Source: CAWGYT01 sp963826795 (lineage in GTDB: Bacteria; Planctomycetota; Planctomycetia; Pirellulales; Pirellulaceae). Taken from it: a stretch of DNA of 64,000 bases. This document shows positions 18,925 to 28,734 of this stretch, one piece after another. The translations under genes were made by a program, and so were the position numbers. Numbering within the stretch: the stretch's first letter is position 1; each line of letters opens with the position of its first letter. The DNA lies in NCBI GenBank assembly GCA_963826795.1, contig CAWGYT010000024.1, positions 62,001 through 126,000 on the forward strand, given 5' to 3'. The notes beneath the pieces were generated by a model. The model was not told the origin of the DNA. It did not search any database and saw only the letters and a list, made by a program, of their open reading frames with translations.

Positions 18925-20990
18925 ATGCAGCAGATCATGATTCGCGGCACGGACCGGCCGATGCTGGCACTGGGGACGGGCCCCCTCCGCTCGTGCGCGT
19001 CGACGTGGCTGGCCCTCTCCGTGCCCGACCTGGGATCCGGAGGTCAGGTTCAGCTGCGTTCGGCCGACGTCACCTCGAGCGGTGATCGCGCCGTGCTGGA
19101 CTGGGAGGCCCCTGGGGCGTGTGGATCTGTCACCGCTCGGATCGTGAATCCGGAAGTGATCGAACTGCGTTGCGAGCTGGTCTGTACCAAGGTCTGCCAA
19201 CCCGAGGCTTGGGGTTGGTCGCTTCGCGCGTTGTGGGCCGAACCGCAGGTGTTGACGGATTCATATCGCCTCGAATCGCCTCAGACGGCGCGACGAGGAA
19301 ACCGCTTGACACCCGTCGTGTTGCGAGGACGCGGTGCGGGCGGCTGGTTGACGTTGTTGGGCGTGGCGCCCTTGGCGGGACACGAATGGACACTGGGCGA
19401 CGAGGGAGAGGTCCGGGCGACGTTTTGGTTGGACCATCATCTCGCTCATCCCCGGTTTACGTTCGAGGGATCGCAATTTCGCAATTGGCACAATGCCTAC
19501 CGCTTGTCGGCCGGACACCGTCTGGCCTACCGTGCCCACGTGTGGTGTGTTTCGCAGCCGATGCCGCTCGTGGTGCCGGGACGATACCCGCGTCGCTGCC
19601 GAGCGGTCTTTTCGATCACGGACCACGCGGATCATGACAGTTGTGAACGACTCGCGGCACTCTGGTACGGCGATTCGCGCGAACCAGAAAAGTCGTCGTC
19701 CGCGAAGGAACCCGCGGGCTTTGTCGGGCTCCGATTACCGTTGACGAAATCCGTCTTTACGGCCACGCCGCAGGCGGACGGTCCGGGTTTGCACTACCCG
19801 CGATTTGCTGAGCTGTGTCGTGTGGGCTATCGTGCGGGGATTGAAATCTGTCCGCACGGGGTGCACAGCACGAATCAACCTCAGGTGGCCGAGCTGGAGG
19901 CGCTGTTGGGCCCTTTCGAGGAGTTTCATCCTTTGACGTGGATCGATCACGGCAATCGCTTCTTGAGCAATTACGGACGTCGCGGTTGGAATCCGGATGA
20001 CGAATTCACGCTTCATCCGTGGCTTGAGCGACTGGGGATTCGCTTTGTCTGGGGACGATTGGATTTTGGGCATGCTTTGCCCCACGGGCAGCTCGATCAG
20101 CTGGAAGTCGAACGGTTTTGCGGCTGGTCTTACGTGAAGGACTTGCCGCTCAACGCCGTTCGCGCTCTGGCCGCGGGGCGGCCCTGGGCGGTTCTGCACG
20201 GCCTTTCGACACTGGCTTTTCAATTGATCCCGGAACGCACCATGCTGCCGTACTTCGGAGCCCAGCGCAGTATTCAGCGGGTGATGCGCGCCGACGTGCG
20301 AGCCGTGCCGAAGGCGGTCGCCAGTGCCGGACGAATCGCGGCCGACCTGACCTTGCCGCCGGGCGTGGGGGAAGTTTTTCGGCACTTCACCGGCGTCCGT
20401 GCGGAACTCCAACAGTGTCCCATCTTTTTCCCGGAGCACTACAGCGTCGAACGGAGTCAGGGACATGACCTGCCCGACGGACTTTGGCTGTTCAATACGT
20501 TGGCCGTGCACGACGTCCAGCGAGCTTACGCGCCGGCCACGGTGCAGCGGCTGATCCAGTCCTACGGCATTCACCTGTCGCACACCTATCTGACGTCGGT
20601 CAGTCGAGCTCATCTGAGTCACGCGATCGAGCCGTCGGGGGACGTGCACTGGCGTTTGACGAGTCGTTTCGGCGCAATTTGCGGCACCTCGCGGCACTCC
20701 GCGACGCCGGTGAGCTATGGGTCGCGTCGATGGGTGAGATCGGCGAGTTTTGGACGCGACGACAACGAGTCGATCTGCGACCCATGGGCGACGGCACGTG
20801 GCGAGCGAGTTACGCGGACGATCCGGCAGGTGGCGAATCGCTGGACCTACAACTGGTGGTTTACGACTCGGCGGGCGAGTGCCGCGTTGACGACCAGCAA
20901 CTTCAACTCGGCTCGCTGCACGACCAGGCACGGTTCGGATCGATCACGCTGCAGCCGGGAAAAAGCGTTACGCTACACTGTCCGTCATGA
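18925..20990 (+). CDS. Polysaccharide deacetylase-like protein (frameshifted)
   Basis: About 688 residues; the frame changes in a run of G near 20638. Start ATG 18925 is a choice between weak sites. The first 230 residues look like a beta-rich domain. Then FSITDHADHDS (near 231) and EICPHGVHSTNQP with WIDHGNRF resemble the Asp-Asp and His-x-x-x-His metal motifs of the NodB/CE4 deacetylase fold, but I do not recognise a named family. The C-terminal frame (ALAFDESFRRNLRHLAAL, later LQPGKSVTLHC) ends with a small beta domain. The stop overlaps the start of the next glycosyltransferase by four bases (ATGA), so the two are probably translated together and act on the same surface glycan. Substrate unknown. 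Confidence 0.65.
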
Positions 20991-22210
20991 GTTCCCGATC
21001 GAACCCCGTTGTCGACTCGCACTGCACAACGCCCTTGCGCGTGCTGCTCTGGTACCGTCGTGGCGCCGGGCTCCACTTCAGCGGGCCGGGCCGTACCGCC
21101 TATCGCATGTACGCGCAGGCCGATCCGGGGCGCTTCGAAGTGAGCCTGGTGCACGGCAATCCGGAGCACGAATCGTACGAGTTGTTTCACCGACAGATTG
21201 GCTTGGGGCGTTGTGGCGAGTCCGTTCCCAGTCAGCTCCTGTTTCTGTCGTGCGCGTCCCGCTGGCTCAAAAAACATCACAATGAGTACGACGTCTTTCA
21301 CGGACTGAGCGGTTATTTGGTGACGCTCTCCCCGGCACTGCTGGCCCATCGCCTGGGACTGCCGGCGGTTGTGAAATTGATCGCGTGGCGAGCCGACATG
21401 TCGGACAAGCGAGGATGGAAAACGTGGTTGGGTGTTTCCCGTCGTCGCCGACAGCAGCTTGCCGAATTGGACGCCGTGATCGCGATCGCTCCGGCCATCG
21501 CGGATGAATTGCTCGAGTACGGCGTTCCGGCCGAGCGGATCGCAAGGATCCCCAACGGCGTGGACGTGAGGTTGTACCGGCCTTGTGCGGGCGACGAATC
21601 CCGTTCAGCGCTTTGCGCCGAGCTGGGCTGGCAGGACCTCCCCACCGTCTTGTTCGCGGGCGGGATCAATCGCCGCAAGCAACCTCATCTGCTGATTGAG
21701 GCCCTGGGCCAGTTGCGGCGTGATGGTCGCGAAGTGCAATTGGTTTTGGCCGGTCCCGAGGACGACGCCGAATACGCGTCACAAATGCGGCGGCGAGCGA
21801 CTGAGTTGGGCGTGGCGGGGCGGGTCCGTTGGCCCGGGTTCTGCCGCGAGATGGCCAACCAGTATCGAGCGGCCGATCTTTTCGCGTTGCCCTCGCGGCT
21901 GGAGGGCATGCCGAATTCGGTGCTCGAGGCGATGGCCAGCGGAGTCCCTTCGTTGGTGACGCGCATCCCGGGCAGTGTCGACCTGATCGATGACCAACAG
22001 TGCGGGCTGCACGTGGAACCGAGTGGTCCGAGTCTCGCCGAGGCGGTCCGCTTCTATCTCGACCACCCGGCGGCAGCGCGCGAGCACGCGGTTCGAGCGC
22101 GCGAGAAGGTCGAGCGTCAGTTTGATGTGCGGGCAGTCCTGGACGCCCACGAGCGTCTTTTCCGCGCGATTCGGACGGGCGGCGAAGCGGCTGCCGCCTC
22201 GCTCTTCTAG
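20987..22210 (+). CDS. Glycosyltransferase family 4 protein
   Basis: 407 residues with the two-Rossmann GT-B layout. The N-terminal half carries GAGLHFSGPGRTAYRMYA and VFHGLSGYLVTLSP; the C-terminal half carries the donor-binding strand (LPTVLFAGGINRRKQPHLLIEAL), the DD-A-YASQM segment and the E-x7-E motif (EGMPNSVLEAMASGVPSLV). GT4 enzymes transfer a sugar from a nucleotide donor to a growing glycan on the cytoplasmic side of the membrane. The four-base overlap with the deacetylase-like gene implies joint translation. Acceptor and donor cannot be read from sequence. Confidence 0.92.
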   Translation: MSSRSNPVVDSHCTTPLRVLLWYRRGAGLHFSGPGRTAYRMYAQADPGRFEVSLVHGNPEHESYELFHRQIGLGRCGESVPSQLLFLSCASRWLKKHHNEYDVFHGLSGYLVTLSPALLAHRLGLPAVVKLIAWRADMSDKRGWKTWLGVSRRRRQQLAELDAVIAIAPAIADELLEYGVPAERIARIPNGVDVRLYRPCAGDESRSALCAELGWQDLPTVLFAGGINRRKQPHLLIEALGQLRRDGREVQLVLAGPEDDAEYASQMRRRATELGVAGRVRWPGFCREMANQYRAADLFALPSRLEGMPNSVLEAMASGVPSLVTRIPGSVDLIDDQQCGLHVEPSGPSLAEAVRFYLDHPAAAREHAVRAREKVERQFDVRAVLDAHERLFRAIRTGGEAAAASLF

Positions 22211-22238
22211 ATCGCCCTGAGAACGCGGGCCATGCGTC

Positions 22239-23306
22239 TCATCCCGCCGACTTGCTCTTGTAGCGGCTCATCTTGAGCCAACCCGATGCGTAGAGCAGGC
22301 TGCGGGCGGTGTCGCTCGCCCAAAACCGCGCGACGAGCCGCCCGTAGCTCAGACGCTCCGCCACCGTCATCCGCGACAGGTGCGGGATTTCGTAGCCCCA
22401 CCGTGCGAGCTCATCTCCGGCGGCGCGGAGTGCCACCTTTTGATCGAACAAGCTCATCTTCTGCCGCCAATTTCCCACCGTGCGCTGTGTCACCGGATGC
22501 TCGACTTCGAAGTGACCGGTGGGGGCCACCAACTGCTGGGCGAGTCCCGTATGGTCGAGCATGGCGGGCTGGAAATCTTCCTGCAGAAATTCACAGATTC
22601 GGTGAATCGAAGCTTCCGGCTCGGCCACCAACTGTTCGTAGCGCACTTCCAGATAGCGGTCCGGCCCCAGCCACGCACCCGCTCGCCGCCCCGCACGGAC
22701 GTTGCGCGCCCAGTTGCGCATCAGGTAGTAGGTATCGTAGTACCAGCAGTCCTGGCCCCACTTCTTGAGTGCCGAGAGCGTGCTGTCGCGGCCGTCGCGG
22801 ACCATGTGAATGAACACCGCGTTGGGGAAAATCCGGTCCAGATCGGCGATCCAGCGCACATAGCTGGGTCCCTTGTCTCCCCAGCGGGCCGCGTGCTGTG
22901 GCGCGATCCGGCGGCGATACAGCGCGTCGAGCAACTGGGTGAGCGTGGGTTCTGGCAGCGAGTCGTAGAATTCGTCGAAATCATCGACCAGTCCCTCCCA
23001 CTCTCGATTCATCTGAGCGATCTTGACCACCAGACGTTCCACTTCCTTTCGGGTGAGTTGCCTGTTGGCGTATCGGGCAAGGTGCGGCAAGAATCCGGTT
23101 TCCTCGGGAATGTAGATCCGCGTGTGCGTGCTCAGAATGAACCGCAGCAGAGTCGTGCCCGACCGTGGGTTGCCCACAATGAAAAATGGCACCTCCCGCC
23201 GGGGCGGATCCGTCGCGAGCGAGGGGGATTCAGGAGGCACGAACCGGTCCGCGGGAAAGAGTTGCCAAGGCATGCGAAGGGTGACGCGAGCTCGAGCTTT
23301 CGCCAC
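22239..23306 (-). CDS. Sulfotransferase family protein
   Basis: 355 residues from GTG 23306; ATG 23273 (residue 12) is an equally plausible start, since neither has a good ribosome site. The 5'-phosphosulfate loop is GNPRSGTTLL (45-54) and the 3'-phosphate site is FIHMVRDGRDSTLSALKKWG. A long helical middle is typical of bacterial and planctomycete sulfotransferase-like enzymes that use PAPS. The enzyme probably sulfates a surface glycan, lipid or protein tyrosine. It converges with the GT4 gene and is divergent from the methyltransferase; a glycan role is suggested by neighbours only. Confidence 0.9.
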   Translation of the reverse strand: MAKARARVTLRMPWQLFPADRFVPPESPSLATDPPRREVPFFIVGNPRSGTTLLRFILSTHTRIYIPEETGFLPHLARYANRQLTRKEVERLVVKIAQMNREWEGLVDDFDEFYDSLPEPTLTQLLDALYRRRIAPQHAARWGDKGPSYVRWIADLDRIFPNAVFIHMVRDGRDSTLSALKKWGQDCWYYDTYYLMRNWARNVRAGRRAGAWLGPDRYLEVRYEQLVAEPEASIHRICEFLQEDFQPAMLDHTGLAQQLVAPTGHFEVEHPVTQRTVGNWRQKMSLFDQKVALRAAGDELARWGYEIPHLSRMTVAERLSYGRLVARFWASDTARSLLYASGWLKMSRYKSKSAG

Positions 23307-23403
23307 GATCGGGATGATTCGTATTATAATTCGACGCTTCGAGTGAACAACATCGGCATCGGGGCGTTAATTCGTCCGGGCGATTACGCGAGGAAATACC
23401 GGC

Positions 23404-24248
23404 TTGAACGCGCTTCCCGACTCGTCGCTGATACGGTTTGCGCAGGCGTCACCTCTGACCGTCAAGTTGGCGGAGGCGGTCCTCTCCGAATTGCTGGATA
23501 GCCTTCGCGCCGAACAGATTCCCGTCGCGGCGCAGAGTGCGATGCACGACTTCTACGACCGATTCCTCCCGCGTCAGAATTACTTCCTGCATCACTTCGC
23601 CCCGTTCCTGTGCCTCGCGGACCAGGTTTTTCAGGTCTCCGTGAAGCGGCCTCGGCTGCTGGATTTGGGATGCGGCGTGGGAACCCAAACGCACCTCTTG
23701 GCCACGCGCGGGCGCAAATGACCGGCCTGGATAACGATCCAGGTCGCGTTGACGCCGGACGGGAAATGACCGCCTGGTTTGCCGCTCGCGCCGGCGCTCC
23801 ATCGCAAGGCGTGGAGTGGTTCGCCGAGGACGCCTTCATGTTCTTGGAGCAGCAGCCTGCCGACACGTTCGACGGCTGCTTCACGCAGTTCGCGCTGGCC
23901 TACATGAGGCCCCACGATCGGATCCTGACACTGATCGACCGCGTCGTGCGCCCGGGAGGGCTCATCCTGTTTCGCGAGTTCAACGCGAGTAGTCTCTATA
24001 ATCGTTTTGTGTCGAAGGTCGATTGGTTGACGGCGGGCGACTATCGAGCATTCGGGACCCGATTGGGGTGGACCCTGCGGCAGTGCCGCTATCACTGGCT
24101 ATTCCCCCGCCACCTCGTGAACCTCGGCGCGGCGCGACAGTATCTTTCGCGATGCGAGGACGCCGTCACGGGCTGGCCCCCCTTTGGAGCCCGACTGGCC
24201 GCTTCGATGACCCTGGTTTTTCAGAAAGCGTCGCGCTCGCCGAACTAG
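23404..24248 (+). CDS. Class I SAM-dependent methyltransferase (frameshifted)
   Basis: About 281 residues; the frame changes near 23710. TTG 23404 is preferred because GAGGAAA lies 8 bases upstream and no ATG lies before conserved sequence. SAM motif I is LLDLGCGVGTQTHLLA (near 85-100) in the first frame. The second frame continues with the acidic strand (MTGLDNDPGRV), DAFMFLEQQPADTFDGCFTQFALAYM and the post-motif RPGGLILFREFN. The fold is that of small-molecule or glycan methyltransferases; the substrate is unknown. It lies just upstream of, and convergent with, the exported esterase. Confidence 0.85.
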
Positions 24249-24254
24249 GTATTG

Positions 24255-26264
24255 TCACGGCTTAGGCTGCCATGATTCGTCGAAGAAATTGGCCGCCACC
24301 ACACGGCCAGCCGACAAGGCTCCGGGCGGCTGGCGAAGATCCAGAATCGCCCAGTCCGGAAGTTTCGGGTTCTGGAGTGAATTCGTTCGATCGTGGCCCT
24401 CGCGGAACGTCGGCCCGCTGTTGACGACAACGTATCGCTTGGGATTCAGAGGATTCGGGTACACCAGAATTGGCACATGATGTTCGGCCTCGAACCGACG
24501 TCTGTCCACGCCGACGGAGTGCGCATCCCAGTGAATCGGCAATCGATCCGCAATCGCACTCAGCATCGAGTTCGATTCGGGAGTTCCCCACAGCAGCAGG
24601 TGGTACCGCTGCAGGTCATCGGAGGTGACGTCCGCGTCCTGTTTGATTCGCAGCCGGCCTCGAAACAATCGGCTCCACCTTCGCGCCAGGTGATCGATCT
24701 CGAAATCGAGCCACTGTTGGACGGCGGCCGGCTTTGCGTTTTCGCTCGGCAAGACGACCAGGAAGGGTTCGAGAAACGCGTCGTCGATCGGACCTTGGAG
24801 GCCGGGTTTTTTTTCGAGTTGTTCCGCATCGGGCCGCGGCACGACCTGCCAGCGCTCGTCGCGGCGCGAAAGCCAAATGGTTTCGTTTCCCAAATCCGGT
24901 GTGACCGTCAACGGCTGGTTGTCGACGACGATGCGTTCGGGTGGGTTTGACAGCGACAGCGAGAGTGTACGAACGTTTTCAGTCGTCAGCTCGATCTCCG
25001 TCGCCGAGATGCGGCGACCGCTGACGCGCGTGTCGTGCCAGTGCCGCTGTAGCCGGAGGACTTCCAACCAATGCATCCGGTTGTAGCGCAAGGTACGGGT
25101 CTGGAGGAAGACTTCCGAGGGCTCGCGGTCGCGGCCCTGTTGAACGGCTGAGTCCATGCGGCGGAGGATCTCGTCGAGGACGTCGCGGTCGTATCGGTGT
25201 CCCATGCCCGGACCAATCAAGTGGGTCAGGCTTTTTCCGTCGCGAGCGAATGCGGATTCCATCACGCGTGCCGCTTGGATCTGGGGATCTTTTTCGCCGC
25301 TGTACGCGACCACGGGAAGGTTGAACAGATTGGCGGCATACGCGGGAACGTCGTACACGCCCCACAAGAGCTGTTCGTATTCCGGCGGGTAATCAGCCGG
25401 TTGCAGCCGGTTATATTTTGCCGTCTCGGCGAATCCCGCACCCGGGCTCGCCGCCACCCACTGGTCGGCATAGTGGGCTCCCAAGTGCCACGCTCCCGCG
25501 CCCCCCATCGAAAATCCCATCAAAACGACTCGGTCGGAATCGATTGCGTAGTGCGACTTAGCTGCCGAGATCGCTTCGAACACATCGCGCTCGCCCGCGG
25601 ATTTGTACCCGAGGCACTGGCGTCCGAAGGGGTGCAACACGATTGCGCCAGGTGGATGGACTTCGCCCAATCGGTTTCGTCGCTCATGAATGAAATGCAG
25701 ATCCGTCGACTTGTCGCCACGACCGTGCAGCCAAACATACAGCGGCGCGGGGCGATCCAGATCGAGTCCCTCGGGAATCACGAGGCCGTAGGGTTGAACG
25801 GATCCGTCGATTTGCGAGCGGAAGCCGCGGACCACGAGTCCTGTCGCGCGGATCCACGCCGGACGTCCCTCGTCCAGCTCGTCAAGCCTCGACGACGCCA
25901 GGTTGAGCGTTTCGTCGGCCACGGCGAGCTGCATGATGTCGTAGAACTCGCCGTGATCGATCGCGAACTCCACCGCTTTGAGGAGGACCTCGACGTCGCA
26001 GAACAAGGCGTTCGCGTGATGAGCCGAAAGTCGCGTCCGCAGCTCAGCGATTCGAGTTGTCAGTTGGGCGAGCCTGGAGGAGTCGACTTCGATGCCCGGC
26101 GGAGGGACCGGGCCGATAATCGGCGGCCAAGCCAGTTCGACGGCGTCCAGGCCTTTTGCGCCGGGAGACAACTCGACGCCATGTGCCACCGGATCGACGG
26201 AAATCAGGACGAACAGTGCCAACGCGGCGACGAAGTCTGGCAGGGGTTTGAATCGAGATTTCAT
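24255..26264 (-). CDS. Exported alpha/beta-hydrolase, prolyl-oligopeptidase/esterase-like
   Basis: 669 residues with a signal peptide (FVAALALFVLISVDPVAHG, residues 11-29). Residues 30-135 are helical. The alpha/beta-hydrolase core begins near 140 and has the oxyanion strand LYVWLHGRGD, the nucleophile elbow GFSMGG (Ser252), an acid in YSGEKDPQ (Asp326) and the histidine in GPGMGHRYD (His356). A further 300 residues form an extra domain of unknown function (about 370-669). Such planctomycete proteins are annotated as prolyl oligopeptidase or carbohydrate esterase relatives and act in the periplasm or outside. Substrate unknown. It faces away from the repeat block and the GT1 gene. Confidence 0.87.
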   Translation of the reverse strand: MKSRFKPLPDFVAALALFVLISVDPVAHGVELSPGAKGLDAVELAWPPIIGPVPPPGIEVDSSRLAQLTTRIAELRTRLSAHHANALFCDVEVLLKAVEFAIDHGEFYDIMQLAVADETLNLASSRLDELDEGRPAWIRATGLVVRGFRSQIDGSVQPYGLVIPEGLDLDRPAPLYVWLHGRGDKSTDLHFIHERRNRLGEVHPPGAIVLHPFGRQCLGYKSAGERDVFEAISAAKSHYAIDSDRVVLMGFSMGGAGAWHLGAHYADQWVAASPGAGFAETAKYNRLQPADYPPEYEQLLWGVYDVPAYAANLFNLPVVAYSGEKDPQIQAARVMESAFARDGKSLTHLIGPGMGHRYDRDVLDEILRRMDSAVQQGRDREPSEVFLQTRTLRYNRMHWLEVLRLQRHWHDTRVSGRRISATEIELTTENVRTLSLSLSNPPERIVVDNQPLTVTPDLGNETIWLSRRDERWQVVPRPDAEQLEKKPGLQGPIDDAFLEPFLVVLPSENAKPAAVQQWLDFEIDHLARRWSRLFRGRLRIKQDADVTSDDLQRYHLLLWGTPESNSMLSAIADRLPIHWDAHSVGVDRRRFEAEHHVPILVYPNPLNPKRYVVVNSGPTFREGHDRTNSLQNPKLPDWAILDLRQPPGALSAGRVVAANFFDESWQPKP

Positions 26265-26404
26265 GGCGATTCCTCGAGAGGCGATCGGCCGCGGTCTGAG
26301 TTCCGTCGGGAAGCTCGCGCTCAGGCGGTGCCATTGTAGACGAGGTGCTTCCTCACAACAATGAAACGGGAATTGGTGACGCGGTGGCCGCGTCCGGTCG
26401 CGTG

Positions 26405-26846
26405 CCCCTCATCCGGCCTGCGGCCACCTTCTCCCGCGCGGGGAGAAGGGACGTGGCGGTGTCACGTTGGCGGTGTCACGTTGGCGGTGTCACGTTGGCG
26501 GTGTCACGTTGGCGGTTGGGATGTCACGTCTTTCCACGACGTGTCACCTCTCCCGACCCCGGGAGAGGTCGCCTCGCAGAGGCGGGTGAGGGCCGGATCG
26601 TGACGCCGCCCCTCATCCGGCCTGCGGCCACCTTCTCCCGCGCGGGGAGAAGGGACGTGGCGGTGTCACGTTGGCGGTGTCACGTTGGCGGTGTCACGTT
26701 GGCGGTTGGGATGTCACGTCTTTCCGCGACGTGTCACCTCTCCCGACCCCGGGAGAGGTCGCCTCGCAGAGGCGGGTGAGGGCCGGATCGTGACGCCGCC
26801 CCTCATCCGGCCTGCGGCCACCTTCTCCCGCGCGGGGAGAAGGGAC
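26405..26846. repeat. GC-rich intergenic repeat block with nested 14-bp repeats
   Basis: The unit start cctcatccgg occurs at 26407, 26611 and 26801, so two units of 204 and 190 bases are followed by a partial one. The units differ by one 14-base element (ggcggtgtcacgtt), present four times in the first and three in the second. Each unit carries the same palindromes (ggccngcggcc, paired ctctcccg/cgggagag) as the 145-bp array at 7.3 kb and the block at 55.8 kb. The right end abuts the ribosome site of the glycosyltransferase at 26861. Confidence 0.92.
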
Positions 26847-26860
26847 AAAGGAGTTGTATC

Positions 26861-28123
26861 ATGCATTTTGTTTGCTCGCCCTTTGGAAGTTCGGGTGATG
26901 TCCATCCGATGGTAGCGCTGGCGCTGGCACTGCGGCAGCGCGGGCATCGGGTGACGTTGCTGGTCAATCGCTACTTCGAAGGGCTTGTGCGTCGTTATGG
27001 TTTGGATTTCGAGGAGTTTGGAACGGCGGAGGAGTTCCTCGCGCTCGCTCGACGTCCGGAGGTTTGGCAACCGTTGCGGGCGTTTCCGCTTTTGTATCGC
27101 GAAGGCGTATTACCGACGATGCGCCGGCACCATCAGCTGTTGGAGTCGTACGCGGCCGAGGGGGACGTGGCGGCAATAACGAATCTGTTTGGGTTCGGGG
27201 CACTCGTTGCCCGCGAGACGCTGGGAATTCCGGTTGTGACGATGCACTTGCAGCCCGCGGTCATTTTGAGTGAAGTGGCGCCGCCCAGTTTTCCCGGCGC
27301 GTTCGGGCCGCGTTGGCTCAAGCGTCTGATGTACCGCGCGGGCGAACGATGGATCGTCGATCGCGTGGTCTTACCCAGCCTCAACCAATGGCGTCAGGAG
27401 CTGGGGCTTGACCCGGTACGGCGAACCACTCAATGGTGGAATTCGCCGGACGGGGTCGCCTGTTTTTTCCCAGACTGGTTCGCACGACCGCAGGTGGACT
27501 GGCCCGGAAACTTGATCCAGACGGGTTTTCCGTTGTGGGACGAACCGAGTGACACTGGATTGTCAAACGAGCTGGAGGCGTTCTTAGCAAAAGGCTCGGC
27601 CCCACTGGCGTGGACGCCGGGTTCGTTGAACGTGTTTGGGCGTGAGTTTTTTGAGGCGGGTGTGGATGCATGTCGGCGCCTCGGACGACGCGGGCTGCTG
27701 CTGACTCGTTTTGCCGACCAAGTGCCCGCGGATCTAAGAGAGGACATCTTGCACGTGCCCTACGCTCCATTTAGCGAGTTGCTGCCACGCTGTGCGGCAC
27801 TGGTTCATCACGGTGGCGTCGGCTCGATGTCCCAAGCGATGGCGGCCGGGATTCCGCAGCTGATCGTGGCGTTGGCTCACGACCAATTCGACAATGCCGA
27901 GCGGGTTCGTGTATTGGGGATCGGTTCGCAAGTTAGTTCCGGCCGACTTCGCGGGTCGACTTTAGCAAAGTCACTCGCACCCTTGCTGGAAAGCCCAGCT
28001 GTTTCGCGCGCCTGCCAAGTCGTTGCATCGCGGCTTCGATCTCGCGACGCGGCGGAGCGGATGGCGGTGGAGATCGAACGCCGCTGCCAGAGGCGACAGC
28101 CTTTGCCGCAAGGCGTTCCCTGA
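26861..28123 (+). CDS. Glycosyltransferase family 1, UGT-like
   Basis: 420 residues, start ATG 26861 with AAAGGAG 7-8 bases upstream. The N-terminus FVCSPFGSSGDVHPMVALALALRQRGH is the acceptor loop of sterol/MGT-type GT1 enzymes. The C-terminal donor motif reads HHGGVGSMSQAMAAGIPQL and is followed by VALAHDQFDNA, with the Gln/Asp pair that holds the nucleotide sugar. Enzymes of this group glycosylate lipids, sterols or secondary metabolites. The repeat block just upstream may carry its promoter or separate it from one. Acceptor unknown. Confidence 0.9.
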   Translation: MHFVCSPFGSSGDVHPMVALALALRQRGHRVTLLVNRYFEGLVRRYGLDFEEFGTAEEFLALARRPEVWQPLRAFPLLYREGVLPTMRRHHQLLESYAAEGDVAAITNLFGFGALVARETLGIPVVTMHLQPAVILSEVAPPSFPGAFGPRWLKRLMYRAGERWIVDRVVLPSLNQWRQELGLDPVRRTTQWWNSPDGVACFFPDWFARPQVDWPGNLIQTGFPLWDEPSDTGLSNELEAFLAKGSAPLAWTPGSLNVFGREFFEAGVDACRRLGRRGLLLTRFADQVPADLREDILHVPYAPFSELLPRCAALVHHGGVGSMSQAMAAGIPQLIVALAHDQFDNAERVRVLGIGSQVSSGRLRGSTLAKSLAPLLESPAVSRACQVVASRLRSRDAAERMAVEIERRCQRRQPLPQGVP

Positions 28124-28211
28124 TGGAGCAAGCCGCGGCAACACGTTGCGCAGCCGCAAGATAGGAAATAAGATAGCCGGTCGCCCAAGACAATCGTGAG
28201 GATGCTTGAGG

Positions 28212-28598
28212 ATGCTTGAATTCGAAATGCCGCTGCGCGTTCGCTACGCGGAGACCGATCCGATGGGGGTCGTGCACCATGCCAACTACTTCACCTACTT
28301 CGAACTCGCGCGCACCGAGATGCTCCGCGCCTCGGGGGGTAATTATCGGCAGATGGAGGAAGCCGGACTGCGGGTCGTGGTGGCGAAGGCGGAATGCAAG
28401 TTTCGCAAACCCGCTCGCTACGACGATGAGCTTGTGATTCGCGTCGCCGTCAGTCGCATGACTGCCGCGAAGATCGAGCACACCTACCTCGTGCGGCGCG
28501 GGATGGAAGTCTTGGCCGAGGGCAAGGTCCTGATGGCGGTGATCGATGCGAGTGGAAACGTCTGCCGCGTTCCCGAGTCGCTGCTGCTCGATTCCTGA
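28212..28598 (+). CDS. Acyl-CoA thioesterase, YbgC/FadM-like
   Basis: 128 residues, one hot-dog domain. ATG 28212 is preferred; the sequence gaggatgctt is duplicated just before it, giving a frame that stops quickly. The catalytic segment RVRYAETDPMGVVHHANYFTYFELART has the Asp of the YbgC class. Family members hydrolyse short- or medium-chain acyl-CoA; YbgC is linked to the Tol-Pal complex, but no tol or pal gene is nearby. Length is normal for the family. Confidence 0.9.
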   Translation: MLEFEMPLRVRYAETDPMGVVHHANYFTYFELARTEMLRASGGNYRQMEEAGLRVVVAKAECKFRKPARYDDELVIRVAVSRMTAAKIEHTYLVRRGMEVLAEGKVLMAVIDASGNVCRVPESLLLDS

Positions 28599-28734
28599 AC
28601 GCCGGCGCGGTGGCTCCTGAGGTCCGGTGTGGCGGCGCGTCAACGGGATGACGCTTCAACTCGTCGCCGGATCCTCTATCATGGTGGAGATGGCTTTCCA
28701 ACGCACGACCTGTGCTCCCGCGAAAGGCGAACCG

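Noticed and set aside
22380..26339. Long plus-strand frames antisense to the sulfotransferase and esterase genes
   Set aside because: Both minus-strand genes carry full motif sets; the plus frames carry none.
26460..26520. Short regular 14-bp repeats that look like a CRISPR array
   Set aside because: Units are directly tandem with no spacers, have no cas genes near, and belong to the larger GC-rich module.
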